Assembly (NCBI RefSeq): GCF_024398015.1
Contig: NZ_CP073747.1
Span: 1,002,501-1,066,500, forward strand
Length of the DNA stretch: 64,000 nucleotides
Reading direction: 5' to 3'
DNA from: Kordiimonas sp. SCSIO 12610
GTDB lineage: Bacteria > Pseudomonadota > Alphaproteobacteria > Sphingomonadales > Kordiimonadaceae
A model generated the notes under the pieces. The model was not told the DNA's origin. It ran no database searches and saw nothing but the letters and a program-made list of their open reading frames with translations. The position numbers and the translations under genes were made by a program. Below, piece by piece: positions 49,873 through 59,944 of the stretch. The first letter of the stretch is position 1. Each line of letters opens with the position of its first letter.

Positions 49873-52470
49873 ATGGATACGATTCTTAACAATAGTTCAA
49901 CGTCTGGTGAAATTTCGAACGGCCAGACCATTTTTGGGACTATAGACACAGCGGGTGATCGTGATGCCTATCGCATCGAGCTTGAAGCGGGTGTTACCTA
50001 CACAATATCATTAACCGGTTTATCGCTTTCAGATCCGTTTATACGCGGTATCCACGATGAAAATTTCAATCTTATATCTGGTACATCGAATGATGATGGT
50101 GGTGAAGGGCTGAATTCACTGGTTACCTTTACACCGGCAACGTCTGGAACATTCTTCATCGTTGCAGGTGCGTTTGGTTCAAGCACAGGCGACTTCGCTC
50201 TGACTGTCGAGAGCAGTCTGGATGAAACTGAGGTCGCAGCAGTAGACGAAACCGGTACAGCGTTCGGCGTTATAAATTCTGTCGATGATAGTGACTTGAT
50301 CAGTGTCGAGCTGCAGGCAGGAACAACGTATGTTATTGGATTAAACGCGAATGGTTTTGCTACCAGCCCTCTTCTTGATCCATTGATCGAAGGTATTTTG
50401 GATGCAAACCAAAACCTTATTCCCGGCACAAGAAATGATGACGGCGGTCCGGGGTTAAATTCACTGGTTACTTTCACACCTGAAACCAGTGGAACATATT
50501 TTATTCAGGCTTCTGCGTTTGGCCTTAATACTGGTGCTTACAGCGTTTCTGTAGAGCCGGAAACATCGCTTATTCGTTCGGATGATCCGGTAAGGTTTGT
50601 AGGTCTGTCAGGGAATAACCTAATTGACTCGCTCATACTTGGGTATGCTTACGGTGCGGATGAAAGTGGCGGCATTGATATCAGCTACAGCTTCCCTGAT
50701 GCTGATAGCCAATTTAGCAGCACATTTTATGGCCCTGGATCAGAACCGTTTGTTGACTTCGCATCCTTGTCACCTGTGGCACGTGATTTTTTCCGGGGGA
50801 CGCTCGAGCAAATCAGCAGGTTCACAAACGCTAATTTCACCGAAGTGACGGAAACAGATACAGAAGTTGGAACAATCCGAACAGCTTTCACAGGCCTTGG
50901 TGATCCGGGTGTTCTTGGGTTTGCATTTGTTCCTGTCAGTACGTCTGATTCTGCACTCGTTAGTGATATCTGGATAGTAGGGCAAAACCTTGCTGAAGGT
51001 GATGTAGCTTTCAATACAACACTTATTCACGAACTGGGTCATGCTATTGGCCTCAAGCATCCGTTTGAAACTGAACCGGGGAACAGTAATGTTCTAAGCG
51101 CTGAATTTGATAATTTAGATTATACGGTTATGAGTTACACAAGCTCATTCCGTAATGACGGCGTTGGGGATTTGGAGCCGCAGACATTCATGTCGCTTGA
51201 TATTCAGGCGCTGCAGTATCTTTATGGCGTCGATACGGTCACAACCGCGGGCAATCAAACCTATGATTTTGACCAATCAGAAAGGCATTATCTAACGATT
51301 TGGGATTATGCTGGAAACGATACAATCTCGGTTGGAAATGCATCTCGTTCGGTCAATATAAATCTGACACCAGGAACCTGGAGTGATGTTGGAACCACAA
51401 TCAATTATACTTCAGGTGATACAGAAAACTTCACGGTATTCATAGCAGAGGACACTATCATCGAAAACGCCGTAGGGGGCGCAGGTGATGACACAATTCG
51501 AGGTAATGATGCCGACAATGAATTACTTGGGGCGCCAGGAGACGATTTTATTGCGGGCGGCAAAGGTAATGACTTTTCCCGTGGGGGCTTTGGCAATGAT
51601 CAGTTGTTTGCGGGTGCTGGCGATGAAGGCAATGATACGCTTGCTGGTGGCCGCGGCGATGATACACTTGGCGGCGGTGCAGGAGATGACCTTGTTGTTG
51701 GTGGTGGGTTTGTGCGCGCTGGGTTGGCACTTGACTTGGGTGATCTCGCTTCTGACGATGGTCAGGATACCTTATTCGGCGGTGCAGGGAATGACACGCT
51801 GATCGGTGGTGGCTATTCCGACACTAATGAAAATGGCAGCTATGATGTTGGTGAAGAAGTCATCACAGGAATAGATGTTAACACCCTTTATGCAGGCACC
51901 GGGAATGACCGTGTGGTAGGTGCCGCAGGCAATGATACGCTCGGCGGTGGTACGGGCGATGATACGCTTAGAGGCGGTGATGGTAACGATACTTTCTATG
52001 GTGGCCGCGGCGACAGTGATGACACGGGTCGCAATGATGTTATTTCTGGCGGAAACGGAAACGATACGGTGTTTGCGGGCGCAGGTAACGATGATATCGA
52101 TGGCGGGCTTGGTAATGATCAGCTCTTTAACGGTGCTGGTGATGATAGTGTGCGCGGTAATTTCGGCGATGATACCATTTTCGGCGGTGCGGGTGATGAT
52201 AACCTGAGGGGCGGTTTTGGTGCCGATACTTTCGCATTCTTTGACGGGAACGGCGATGATGTTATTGGCGACTTTAATATCGCGGATGATACGCTTGACC
52301 TGAATGGCACGGAAATCGATTTTACGGACCTTGCGAGCGTGGAAGCCGCAGCGTCCAATGCGACTCAGGGGGGTGTTGCGGGCCTTTTAATTGACACGGG
52401 CACGGGTGATAGCATCTTCCTCGAAGGTCTCACGACCAATGATCTCGCAAGCATTAATATTATTTTTTAG
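49873..52470 (+). CDS. M10 serralysin-like RTX metalloprotease (865 aa)
   Basis: ATG 49873 is chosen for the TTGGGGGAAAAT site; a start at 49846 would add nine residues. Residues 10-230 are two pre-peptidase C-terminal-like (PPC) domains (GTIDTAGDRDAYRIELEAGV; a second copy with DSDLISVELQAG). The catalytic domain has IHELGHAIGLKHPF (HExxHxxGxxH, His386) and the Met-turn YTVMSYT (Met420), so all zinc ligands are present. RTX repeats follow with an EF-hand-like loop DTNENGSYDVGE and the shared C-terminus. No signal peptide: type I secretion. Serralysins are extracellular broad proteases. Confidence 0.88.
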   Translation: MDTILNNSSTSGEISNGQTIFGTIDTAGDRDAYRIELEAGVTYTISLTGLSLSDPFIRGIHDENFNLISGTSNDDGGEGLNSLVTFTPATSGTFFIVAGAFGSSTGDFALTVESSLDETEVAAVDETGTAFGVINSVDDSDLISVELQAGTTYVIGLNANGFATSPLLDPLIEGILDANQNLIPGTRNDDGGPGLNSLVTFTPETSGTYFIQASAFGLNTGAYSVSVEPETSLIRSDDPVRFVGLSGNNLIDSLILGYAYGADESGGIDISYSFPDADSQFSSTFYGPGSEPFVDFASLSPVARDFFRGTLEQISRFTNANFTEVTETDTEVGTIRTAFTGLGDPGVLGFAFVPVSTSDSALVSDIWIVGQNLAEGDVAFNTTLIHELGHAIGLKHPFETEPGNSNVLSAEFDNLDYTVMSYTSSFRNDGVGDLEPQTFMSLDIQALQYLYGVDTVTTAGNQTYDFDQSERHYLTIWDYAGNDTISVGNASRSVNINLTPGTWSDVGTTINYTSGDTENFTVFIAEDTIIENAVGGAGDDTIRGNDADNELLGAPGDDFIAGGKGNDFSRGGFGNDQLFAGAGDEGNDTLAGGRGDDTLGGGAGDDLVVGGGFVRAGLALDLGDLASDDGQDTLFGGAGNDTLIGGGYSDTNENGSYDVGEEVITGIDVNTLYAGTGNDRVVGAAGNDTLGGGTGDDTLRGGDGNDTFYGGRGDSDDTGRNDVISGGNGNDTVFAGAGNDDIDGGLGNDQLFNGAGDDSVRGNFGDDTIFGGAGDDNLRGGFGADTFAFFDGNGDDVIGDFNIADDTLDLNGTEIDFTDLASVEAAASNATQGGVAGLLIDTGTGDSIFLEGLTTNDLASINIIF

Positions 52471-52622
52471 AAAACAGAGATCCGATATCTCATAAGGAAG
52501 TCGGATTTTCGGCTTTCATTCCGGTTTTTAAATACTTTTTGCGAGAAGTTACCCAATTTCCATGATCGTTTTGATTTAAGGATAAAGGTGTCATGGTTGT
52601 ATTTTTTCAGTGGCATTCCGAT

Positions 52623-52661
52623 GCCAAATTTGTTAACACTTTATTAATCACGTTTTCGTGA
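52623..52661. promoter_or_regulatory. 39-bp element upstream of M10-RTX gene, copy 2
   Basis: Exact second copy of the element at 49724-49762, 90 bases before the start of the 2382-aa protease. Confidence 0.7.
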
Positions 52662-52750
52662 ATCTTCTGTGAAGGTGACGCCAGGCGTTTAATTGGTGAA
52701 TGGACCTTTGCAGAACAGAGTAATTGCAAGTGTCAGATTGGGGGATCGTC

Positions 52751-55700
52751 ATGACTGATACAATCTCGAGCGGTATAGATACCACAGGTGTTGTCACTGT
52801 AGATGGCAGTGTTACAGGCACCATCGATACATCGAATGATGTTGATGCCTACCGTGTTACCTTAACCGCGGGTGTTACCTACGAATTTCTGATCAATGGC
52901 ATTACGCTTGGCACCCCTATCGTACATGGGGTTTTGTCGGATAGTGGTAGGCTGATTGCTTCTGAACGTTATGACAATCGACTGCTTTTTACACCTGAAA
53001 CAACCGGAACATATTTTATTCAGGTTGGGTCACGGTCGTTTGGGACAAACACCGGCACATTCGAACTTATGGTGAATGAGCTGGTTGAGGTTAACGATGG
53101 CGGTTTGATCGCTGACGGTGAAACCTTAACGGGAACTATCGATTATGAGGGCGACGTTGACATATACAGTTTTGATGTAACGGAAGGTCAATCCTATCGC
53201 TTCAGGATCGCTAGTGATGATTTGAATTATCTAAGCATCAATACCTTGCGCGATGAAGATGGAAGCCGGGTTTATACCGATTTCTCTGGGCTTATACGGG
53301 ATGAAGGGGATCAGGCCTTCTATGAGTATACGTTCACTGCCACGAGCACAGGGACCTATAGCTTTGATTTCGGTAGAGATTATTCCAGCAGCACGGGTGA
53401 TTATACCGTTTCTTTCGAGGAACTTGTCGAAGTATCTGATGGTGAACAACTGACATTGGGGCAAAGCACCGACGGAATTCTCGATCACAGAGGCGATGAA
53501 GATACGTATACGCTTGATGTTGTAGAAGGAGAGATCTACAGGGTTTTTGTAAGTGGAGACGATATTTCCAGATTGGAGATTAACAGCCTTCTTGACAGTT
53601 CGGGTGATTTTATCAGAGCGATCAGCTCTCGCGCACATGACGGCGGATATGAGTTGATTTTCGAAGCGGTGGCATCGGATACGGTTAGTTTTGATGTTGC
53701 TGGCGGATCTTGGGGTGAGGAAACAGGAACCTTCCAAATTGAAGCTGAGCAAATCGAGGAAGTAAGCGACGGGGCACATATTGCGGTCAACGATACGGTT
53801 GCGGGACAAATTGATTTCACCCGCGATAGCGATGTGTTCACATTCGATGTTGTCGAGGGGCAGGCGTACTCGATAGTTGTCTCAAGTGAAGATCTCAACA
53901 CCATCAGGTTATTCAATATTTTGAATGAGGAAGGCAATAGCCTACATGGTAGAGGGGTTTATTCACAGTCAACTGATGATGGACATGTTATTAATTTTAC
54001 TGCCCTATCAACCGGGACCTACAGTGTAACGGCTGATGCTTCATATGATGTTACCTTAGGGGGTGCTTTTACCGTTCAACTGCGTGAACTTGATGAAGCG
54101 AGCACAGGCGGCAGCCTTAATTTAGGTCAGACATTTACAGGATCGCTTGATTTTGAAGCTGACTTTGATCAGCTTTCACTCAATGTGGAGGCAGGCCGGA
54201 AATATAGTATTCTGTTAACTAGTGACGATGTTGATAGTTTAAGTTTTGCCAGACTTTTGAATGAAGAAGGAATTCCGGTCTCGCTCATTGGTAGTCGGGA
54301 TGTTGAGAACGGAAGAGAGGTTATCTTTGAGGCGGTTTCGAGTGGGGTATACACATTTGAAGTCAATTCTGGTTACCGTAATGATACGGGCACTTTCCGC
54401 GCTTTGGCGACGGAAGTCGTCGAAGGTGGGGACGGGGGTGAACTCCCTCTAAATGTAACGGGGCTCGGCCGGCTCGATTTTAACGGCGACCAGGATGTAT
54501 ATTCAGTCAATGTCATTGCCGGTCAATCATACCGTGTCATAATCTCCAGCCCGGATATTAGTGATATTGATCTGCGCTCGATTTCAGTCGAAGGGGATGG
54601 CAGCAGTGTTTCCCAGATATCTATTGATGATAACAGATTTGATGGATATGTAGAGGTTATCTTCACGGCCCATACAACAGGTGTTTACAACCTGACTGTG
54701 GGCGATGAATATCGCTATGATATATCCACTGGTTTCTTTGAAATTCGTGTTGAAGATGTGGATGAAGCCAGCAATGGCTCGGCCCTAAGCTTCGGGGATG
54801 CGGTCACGGGGACCATTGATTTTCCGAGAGACTCTGACATATTTACGATTGATGTGGTTGAAGGACAGCTATACCGGATCACGCTCAATAGTGATACCCT
54901 TGATAATATTCATCTCGAAAGCCTTGTGGATGAATTTGGAAGTCGGGTTTCCACCAACGTTATTGATGAAGCTTCTGGTGATGGGCAGGTCGAGGTTTTG
55001 TTTACCGCCACTTCAACAGGCACTTATTCGCTGAATATTAACAACCGATATAGCAATGATACCGGGCAGTTTGATATTCTTGTTGATGAAATCATTGAAC
55101 TGAATGACGATGCAACCCTGACGGAAGGGGAAACATTTACGGCGACCATTGATTATGTTGGAGACCAAGATCAGTTTTCCATCGATGTGGTTGAAGGACA
55201 GACATATCGGATCACGATCGATAGTGATGATATTTCAGATCCCAGGGTTCTTGTACGCACCGGGTCGAATAATTCAATTGGGGTTCTGTCATTTAACGGT
55301 GAATACGGCGATGGTCACTATGAAGTTGTTTTCACTGCAACGGCAACCGAGACCTATTCGCTAATATTACAAGATGGAAGTCATCGATCTTTTGAGACAG
55401 GCGATGTTGATATAACGGTTGATGCCTTGGTTGACACTACGGATCAAACCCCAATCAGTGTTGATGGAACTGCAAACGGTGTCCTTGATTATGAGGGGGA
55501 TGCTGATACATTTACGGCTGATCTTGTTGCAGGGCAAACATACCGGATTATCGTTACAAGCGATGATTTTACTTCGCCGAGTGTTTTCCGTGTCAGAGAT
55601 CCTGATGGCAACTTTGTTTCACGTAGTGTCTTCAACCCAGATTTTGATGACGGCATATATGAAGTCGTGTTTACCGCGGATACCAGCGGTCAATTTCAAT

Positions 55701-58700
55701 TCGAAGTCTCTAGCGGCCGCTCTGCCGAATTTGGTGCTTTCTCGGTTCAGTTAGAAGAATTCTTTGAAAGCAATGAAGGCGGTGCGATTGCGGTTGACCA
55801 AACTGTTGATGGTGTCATTGATTATGCTGGAGACGAGGATGAGTTTACCCTCGATGTCGAAGCTGGTGTTGTATATCGTATTACCCTCAATAGTGATTTA
55901 GCGAGAGCCCCTTACATCAGTAATGTTATTGACGCTGACGGCGGCGTTATTCATAGCATTTTTGATAGCTCAGATGGGAATACTTCAATAATTATCGCGC
56001 CCGAGCAAACGGGAACAATCAGCTTTTCGATTGTAGGGCAAGATAACGTTGTAGGCGGCGATTTCTCAGTATCCGTTGAAACAGTTCCTGAAGCCAACAC
56101 TGGCGGCGTTTTAACGCTTGGTCAATCTGAAGAAGGGTCTTTTGACTTTGTCACCGACCATGATAGCTATCGCTTCACTGTCACAGAGGGGTCTAGCTAT
56201 AGCATATTGCTGACAAGCGATGAAATCTCTGACTTTAACTTGGTCTCGCTTGTTGATGAAAATGGTGAACGTATTTCGCCTACCTTTATTAATTCGAACA
56301 ACAATGATGGTAGGCTCGAGCTACAGTTTACTGCGGAAACATCTGGGGAATATACGCTTGAGGTTGCGGCATCAAACTCTATTGATGCCGGGACCTTCGA
56401 TATCGTAGTTGACGAACTTCAAGACACAATAGACGGTGGGATTTTAACGCTTGGACAAGCTGTGGAAGGGGAATTGGACTTTGCCTCAGACAGCGATACC
56501 TATGAATTATCAGTAATAGGAGGTCAGGTATACAGGGTTATCGTTCAAAGCGACGATTTTACGAACCCAATAATAGGATCTGTTATAGACAGTGATGGCA
56601 ATTATGTCACCCGTCGGACAATTTCTGACTATTCTGATGACGATACGCGTGAGATTTTGATTTATGCAGAAGAGACCGGATCGATTTTCTTTGATGTAAG
56701 TCAGTTCGGCAGTGATGGGGGTACGTTCACGGTTATCGCTGATGTCGTGGATGAAAATAGCACAGGGGGCACCTTGACACTTGGGCAAAGTGAAAGCGGT
56801 GAGCTTGACTTTGAAGGCGATGAAGATCGCTACCAGTTTGAGGTTGAGGCCGGTGTTAGCTATAGGGTTACCCTAACAACAAGCGATACAGTCGAAACGC
56901 GGATTTATCAATTCCGTGACGAAAATGATGACCGGATCGTCACTCAGTCTTTCGGGCAATTTGACGATGATAATACAGTTGAATATGTGTTCACAGCGGA
57001 GACTTCGGGCACTGTATCCTTTGATGTCGGTAGTAAGTTTGGTAACAATGTCGGGACTTTCGATCTGTTGGTGGAAGCCCTGTCTGAAACCATTGACGGC
57101 GGAACGGTCGCAGTTGATGGAAGCGTTAATGGCACCATTGATTTTGCTGGTGACACAGATAACTACACGGTCGACCTTGTAGCGGGAGTTAGCTATACCT
57201 TTACGCTTGAGGCCAGTACTGCTGACCCTGATGACGCCTTTTTGCCGGTCTTCAGAAATTTTACCGATAGTGAAGGTAACACCATCTATTTTAACCCCAG
57301 GTCGCATGATGGGCAGACACAATTTGTATTCACGCCTAGCGAGAGCGGCACCTATAGCTTTGACGCTATCGGGTTTAATGGAACGTCTGGCGATTTCACG
57401 CTAAGTGTCGCTGAAATAGAAGACGGCAGTACCATTACATCGGAAGATCCAATCGAGTTTATCGGCTTTAGCGGTGTCCATGAAATTGATTCATTGCTTT
57501 ACGGTTATGGCTATGTGGCTGATGAAACGGGAACCGTGGATATTTCATTCAGTTTCCCGGGCGCAGACAGTGAATTCTCTCCCGTTACCTATCCGCTTGA
57601 TAGCGAACCCTATCAGGGCTTTCAGGCTTTGTCAGATAGTGCGAAGGATCTGTTCCGCGGTGCCTTAGCCTCGGTTGCAGAATTTACAAATGCATCCTTT
57701 ACAGAAGTGGCAGATACAGGTGCAAATGCTGGAACCATTCGGGCTGCATGGACGACAGACGGCCATCATGCGCTCGCTTTTGCTTATGTTCCGATCTCAG
57801 ATAGCAATGATGCCCGCATAAGCGATATCTGGCTTGTTGACGGTAGTTTAGCAGAAGACGCCTATAATTTTGATTTTGTCCTCTTGCATGAACTTGGGCA
57901 CGCGCTTGGATTAAAGCATCCGTTTGACGCCAGGGGCTCAGGACTTACTTTACCAAACAATCTGGATAGCCATGAATATACGGTTCTAAGTTACACACCG
58001 TCATCCACGCATTTTGGTACTGCTGATCTGGCCCCGCAAACCTTCATGTCGCTTGATATCAAGGCGCTGCAATATCTGTACGGTGTTGATACCGTAACAA
58101 CTGCGGGTGACGAAACCTATAACTTTGACCAGTCAGAACGGCATTATCTCACGATTTGGGATTATGGCGGGGATGATACCCTGTCTGTTACTGGCGACAG
58201 AGGGGTTACACTTAATCTTACTCCTGGCACATGGAGTGATGTTGGGACCACAATTACATATTCTTCCGGCACTACTGAGCAATTTACTGTTTTTATCACC
58301 GATGACACGGTGATCGAGAATGCAACGGGCGCACTTGGTGACGATAATCTGATTGGCAATCAGGTTGCGAACAGGTTAACCGCTATGGCGGGTAATGATA
58401 CCCTCACTGGCGGAGCCGGTGACGATAGCTTAGACGGTGGTATCGGCGAAGATATCCTGAATGGTGGCACAGGGGATGATATCCTCTCTGGTGGTGACGA
58501 TGAGGATTTGTTCGAGTTTGCTGATGATCATGGTAACGATACAATCACTGATTTCGCGTCGAACGATATTCTGGATGTTTCTGCCCTATCTATTGAATTC
58601 AGAAGTATGGCCGATATTCTTGCGAATGCACGTGAAGAGGGTGGTAATGTTATCATTGATACCGGTATCGCAAGCTCGATCACCATTGAAAATATCACGT

Positions 58701-59899
58701 TGAACGACCTTAACTCTGCCAACTTTATTTTTGTCGGGCAAACCCAGCCTGAGCCCGGTTCTAACCCGGGGGTAGTCAATCGGCCTTCCTCTACCAGCGA
58801 TCCCGTTTCCGGGACCGACGCTGACGATACGCTTGATGGCGGTGGCGGGAATGATACCGTTAATGGCGGCGACGGAAATGATAGTCTTGCGGGCGGTGAC
58901 GGTGTTGATACGGTGCGCGGAGGCGCGGGTGATGACAGGATTGATGCAGGAACGGGTAACGATTTCGTCTCTGGTGGTACGGGTGATGATACCGTGACCG
59001 CAGGTACAGGTAACGACGCTGTTTTTGCAGGCCCGGGTGACATGGGTAATGACGTATTCATCGGCGGCGAAGGGAATGATACACTTGGCGGCGGCGGCGG
59101 TAATGATCTGCTCGTCGGTGATGGTGTTCACGATAGCGCGCGGTCGGACCTTCTAAATGGAATAGACGCTGGTAGTGTATTCCTTGATTACCGGGATACG
59201 ATATACGGCGGTGCAGGCGATGATACGCTTCTTGGTGGTGGTTTCGCAGATATTACCGATAATGGCTATTATGACCCAGGTGAAGAGGTTATGTCCGGTA
59301 CGGCGGCAAATACACTATATGCGGGCACGGGCGCTGATCTTGTGATCGGGGCGTCTGGTAATGACACCATTGGCGGTGGTACGGGCGATGATACGCTAAA
59401 TGGCGGTGCGGGCAATGATACCTTCTACGGTGGTAAAGGTGATGTCCCTGATGATGGATTTAATGATGTGATCAACGCAGGCGACGGTGATGATATCGTA
59501 TTTGCATCGGGTGGCCGCGATAGCGTGAACGGTGGTGCGGGCGACGATTTACTGTTTTCTGGCGGTGCGGTTGATACGGTTGACGGCGGTGCTGGCAATG
59601 ACACCATCTATGGCGGCGGCGGTGATGATCTGTTCACGGGCGGTGCGGACGCCGACACTTTTGCCTTCTTTGGTGGAAACGGTAATGACACGGTCACTGA
59701 TTTTGATCTCAGAGAAGACACCCTTGACCTGGAAGGTACCTCAACCGACTTTACGGACCTTGCAAGCGTCGCGGCTGCGGCATCCAACGCGACACAAGGC
59801 GGTGTGGCCGGATTGCTCATTATCACAGGTGACGGCGACAGCATTTTCCTACAGGGCCTCACAACAGACGACCTATCGAGCATCAATATAGTATTTTAA
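52751..59899 (+). CDS. Giant M10 serralysin-like RTX protein with about 14 PPC-like domains (2382 aa)
   Basis: ATG 52751, with GGGGGATCG upstream. Residues 10-1560 consist of about 14 divergent units of 105-125 residues, each with G-x-(L/I)DF-x-GD-x-D-x-Y-x-(L/V)-DV-x-x-GQ-x-Y and a final GTY/GTF strand: PPC-like domains, which in other proteins flank peptidases. The catalytic domain has LHELGHALGLKHPF (His1713), but the Met-turn reads YTVLSYT, Leu1746 for the usual Met. A linker (FADDHGNDTITDFASNDILD) and the shared RTX module with loop DITDNGYYDPGE follow, ending in the common C-terminus. Possibly a cell-spanning or adhesive protease. Confidence 0.85.
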   Translation: MTDTISSGIDTTGVVTVDGSVTGTIDTSNDVDAYRVTLTAGVTYEFLINGITLGTPIVHGVLSDSGRLIASERYDNRLLFTPETTGTYFIQVGSRSFGTNTGTFELMVNELVEVNDGGLIADGETLTGTIDYEGDVDIYSFDVTEGQSYRFRIASDDLNYLSINTLRDEDGSRVYTDFSGLIRDEGDQAFYEYTFTATSTGTYSFDFGRDYSSSTGDYTVSFEELVEVSDGEQLTLGQSTDGILDHRGDEDTYTLDVVEGEIYRVFVSGDDISRLEINSLLDSSGDFIRAISSRAHDGGYELIFEAVASDTVSFDVAGGSWGEETGTFQIEAEQIEEVSDGAHIAVNDTVAGQIDFTRDSDVFTFDVVEGQAYSIVVSSEDLNTIRLFNILNEEGNSLHGRGVYSQSTDDGHVINFTALSTGTYSVTADASYDVTLGGAFTVQLRELDEASTGGSLNLGQTFTGSLDFEADFDQLSLNVEAGRKYSILLTSDDVDSLSFARLLNEEGIPVSLIGSRDVENGREVIFEAVSSGVYTFEVNSGYRNDTGTFRALATEVVEGGDGGELPLNVTGLGRLDFNGDQDVYSVNVIAGQSYRVIISSPDISDIDLRSISVEGDGSSVSQISIDDNRFDGYVEVIFTAHTTGVYNLTVGDEYRYDISTGFFEIRVEDVDEASNGSALSFGDAVTGTIDFPRDSDIFTIDVVEGQLYRITLNSDTLDNIHLESLVDEFGSRVSTNVIDEASGDGQVEVLFTATSTGTYSLNINNRYSNDTGQFDILVDEIIELNDDATLTEGETFTATIDYVGDQDQFSIDVVEGQTYRITIDSDDISDPRVLVRTGSNNSIGVLSFNGEYGDGHYEVVFTATATETYSLILQDGSHRSFETGDVDITVDALVDTTDQTPISVDGTANGVLDYEGDADTFTADLVAGQTYRIIVTSDDFTSPSVFRVRDPDGNFVSRSVFNPDFDDGIYEVVFTADTSGQFQFEVSSGRSAEFGAFSVQLEEFFESNEGGAIAVDQTVDGVIDYAGDEDEFTLDVEAGVVYRITLNSDLARAPYISNVIDADGGVIHSIFDSSDGNTSIIIAPEQTGTISFSIVGQDNVVGGDFSVSVETVPEANTGGVLTLGQSEEGSFDFVTDHDSYRFTVTEGSSYSILLTSDEISDFNLVSLVDENGERISPTFINSNNNDGRLELQFTAETSGEYTLEVAASNSIDAGTFDIVVDELQDTIDGGILTLGQAVEGELDFASDSDTYELSVIGGQVYRVIVQSDDFTNPIIGSVIDSDGNYVTRRTISDYSDDDTREILIYAEETGSIFFDVSQFGSDGGTFTVIADVVDENSTGGTLTLGQSESGELDFEGDEDRYQFEVEAGVSYRVTLTTSDTVETRIYQFRDENDDRIVTQSFGQFDDDNTVEYVFTAETSGTVSFDVGSKFGNNVGTFDLLVEALSETIDGGTVAVDGSVNGTIDFAGDTDNYTVDLVAGVSYTFTLEASTADPDDAFLPVFRNFTDSEGNTIYFNPRSHDGQTQFVFTPSESGTYSFDAIGFNGTSGDFTLSVAEIEDGSTITSEDPIEFIGFSGVHEIDSLLYGYGYVADETGTVDISFSFPGADSEFSPVTYPLDSEPYQGFQALSDSAKDLFRGALASVAEFTNASFTEVADTGANAGTIRAAWTTDGHHALAFAYVPISDSNDARISDIWLVDGSLAEDAYNFDFVLLHELGHALGLKHPFDARGSGLTLPNNLDSHEYTVLSYTPSSTHFGTADLAPQTFMSLDIKALQYLYGVDTVTTAGDETYNFDQSERHYLTIWDYGGDDTLSVTGDRGVTLNLTPGTWSDVGTTITYSSGTTEQFTVFITDDTVIENATGALGDDNLIGNQVANRLTAMAGNDTLTGGAGDDSLDGGIGEDILNGGTGDDILSGGDDEDLFEFADDHGNDTITDFASNDILDVSALSIEFRSMADILANAREEGGNVIIDTGIASSITIENITLNDLNSANFIFVGQTQPEPGSNPGVVNRPSSTSDPVSGTDADDTLDGGGGNDTVNGGDGNDSLAGGDGVDTVRGGAGDDRIDAGTGNDFVSGGTGDDTVTAGTGNDAVFAGPGDMGNDVFIGGEGNDTLGGGGGNDLLVGDGVHDSARSDLLNGIDAGSVFLDYRDTIYGGAGDDTLLGGGFADITDNGYYDPGEEVMSGTAANTLYAGTGADLVIGASGNDTIGGGTGDDTLNGGAGNDTFYGGKGDVPDDGFNDVINAGDGDDIVFASGGRDSVNGGAGDDLLFSGGAVDTVDGGAGNDTIYGGGGDDLFTGGADADTFAFFGGNGNDTVTDFDLREDTLDLEGTSTDFTDLASVAAAASNATQGGVAGLLIITGDGDSIFLQGLTTDDLSSINIVF

Positions 59900-59944
59900 A
59901 AACCAATATTCTAACGATAACAAATAAGAATTGGGGCTGAAAGT

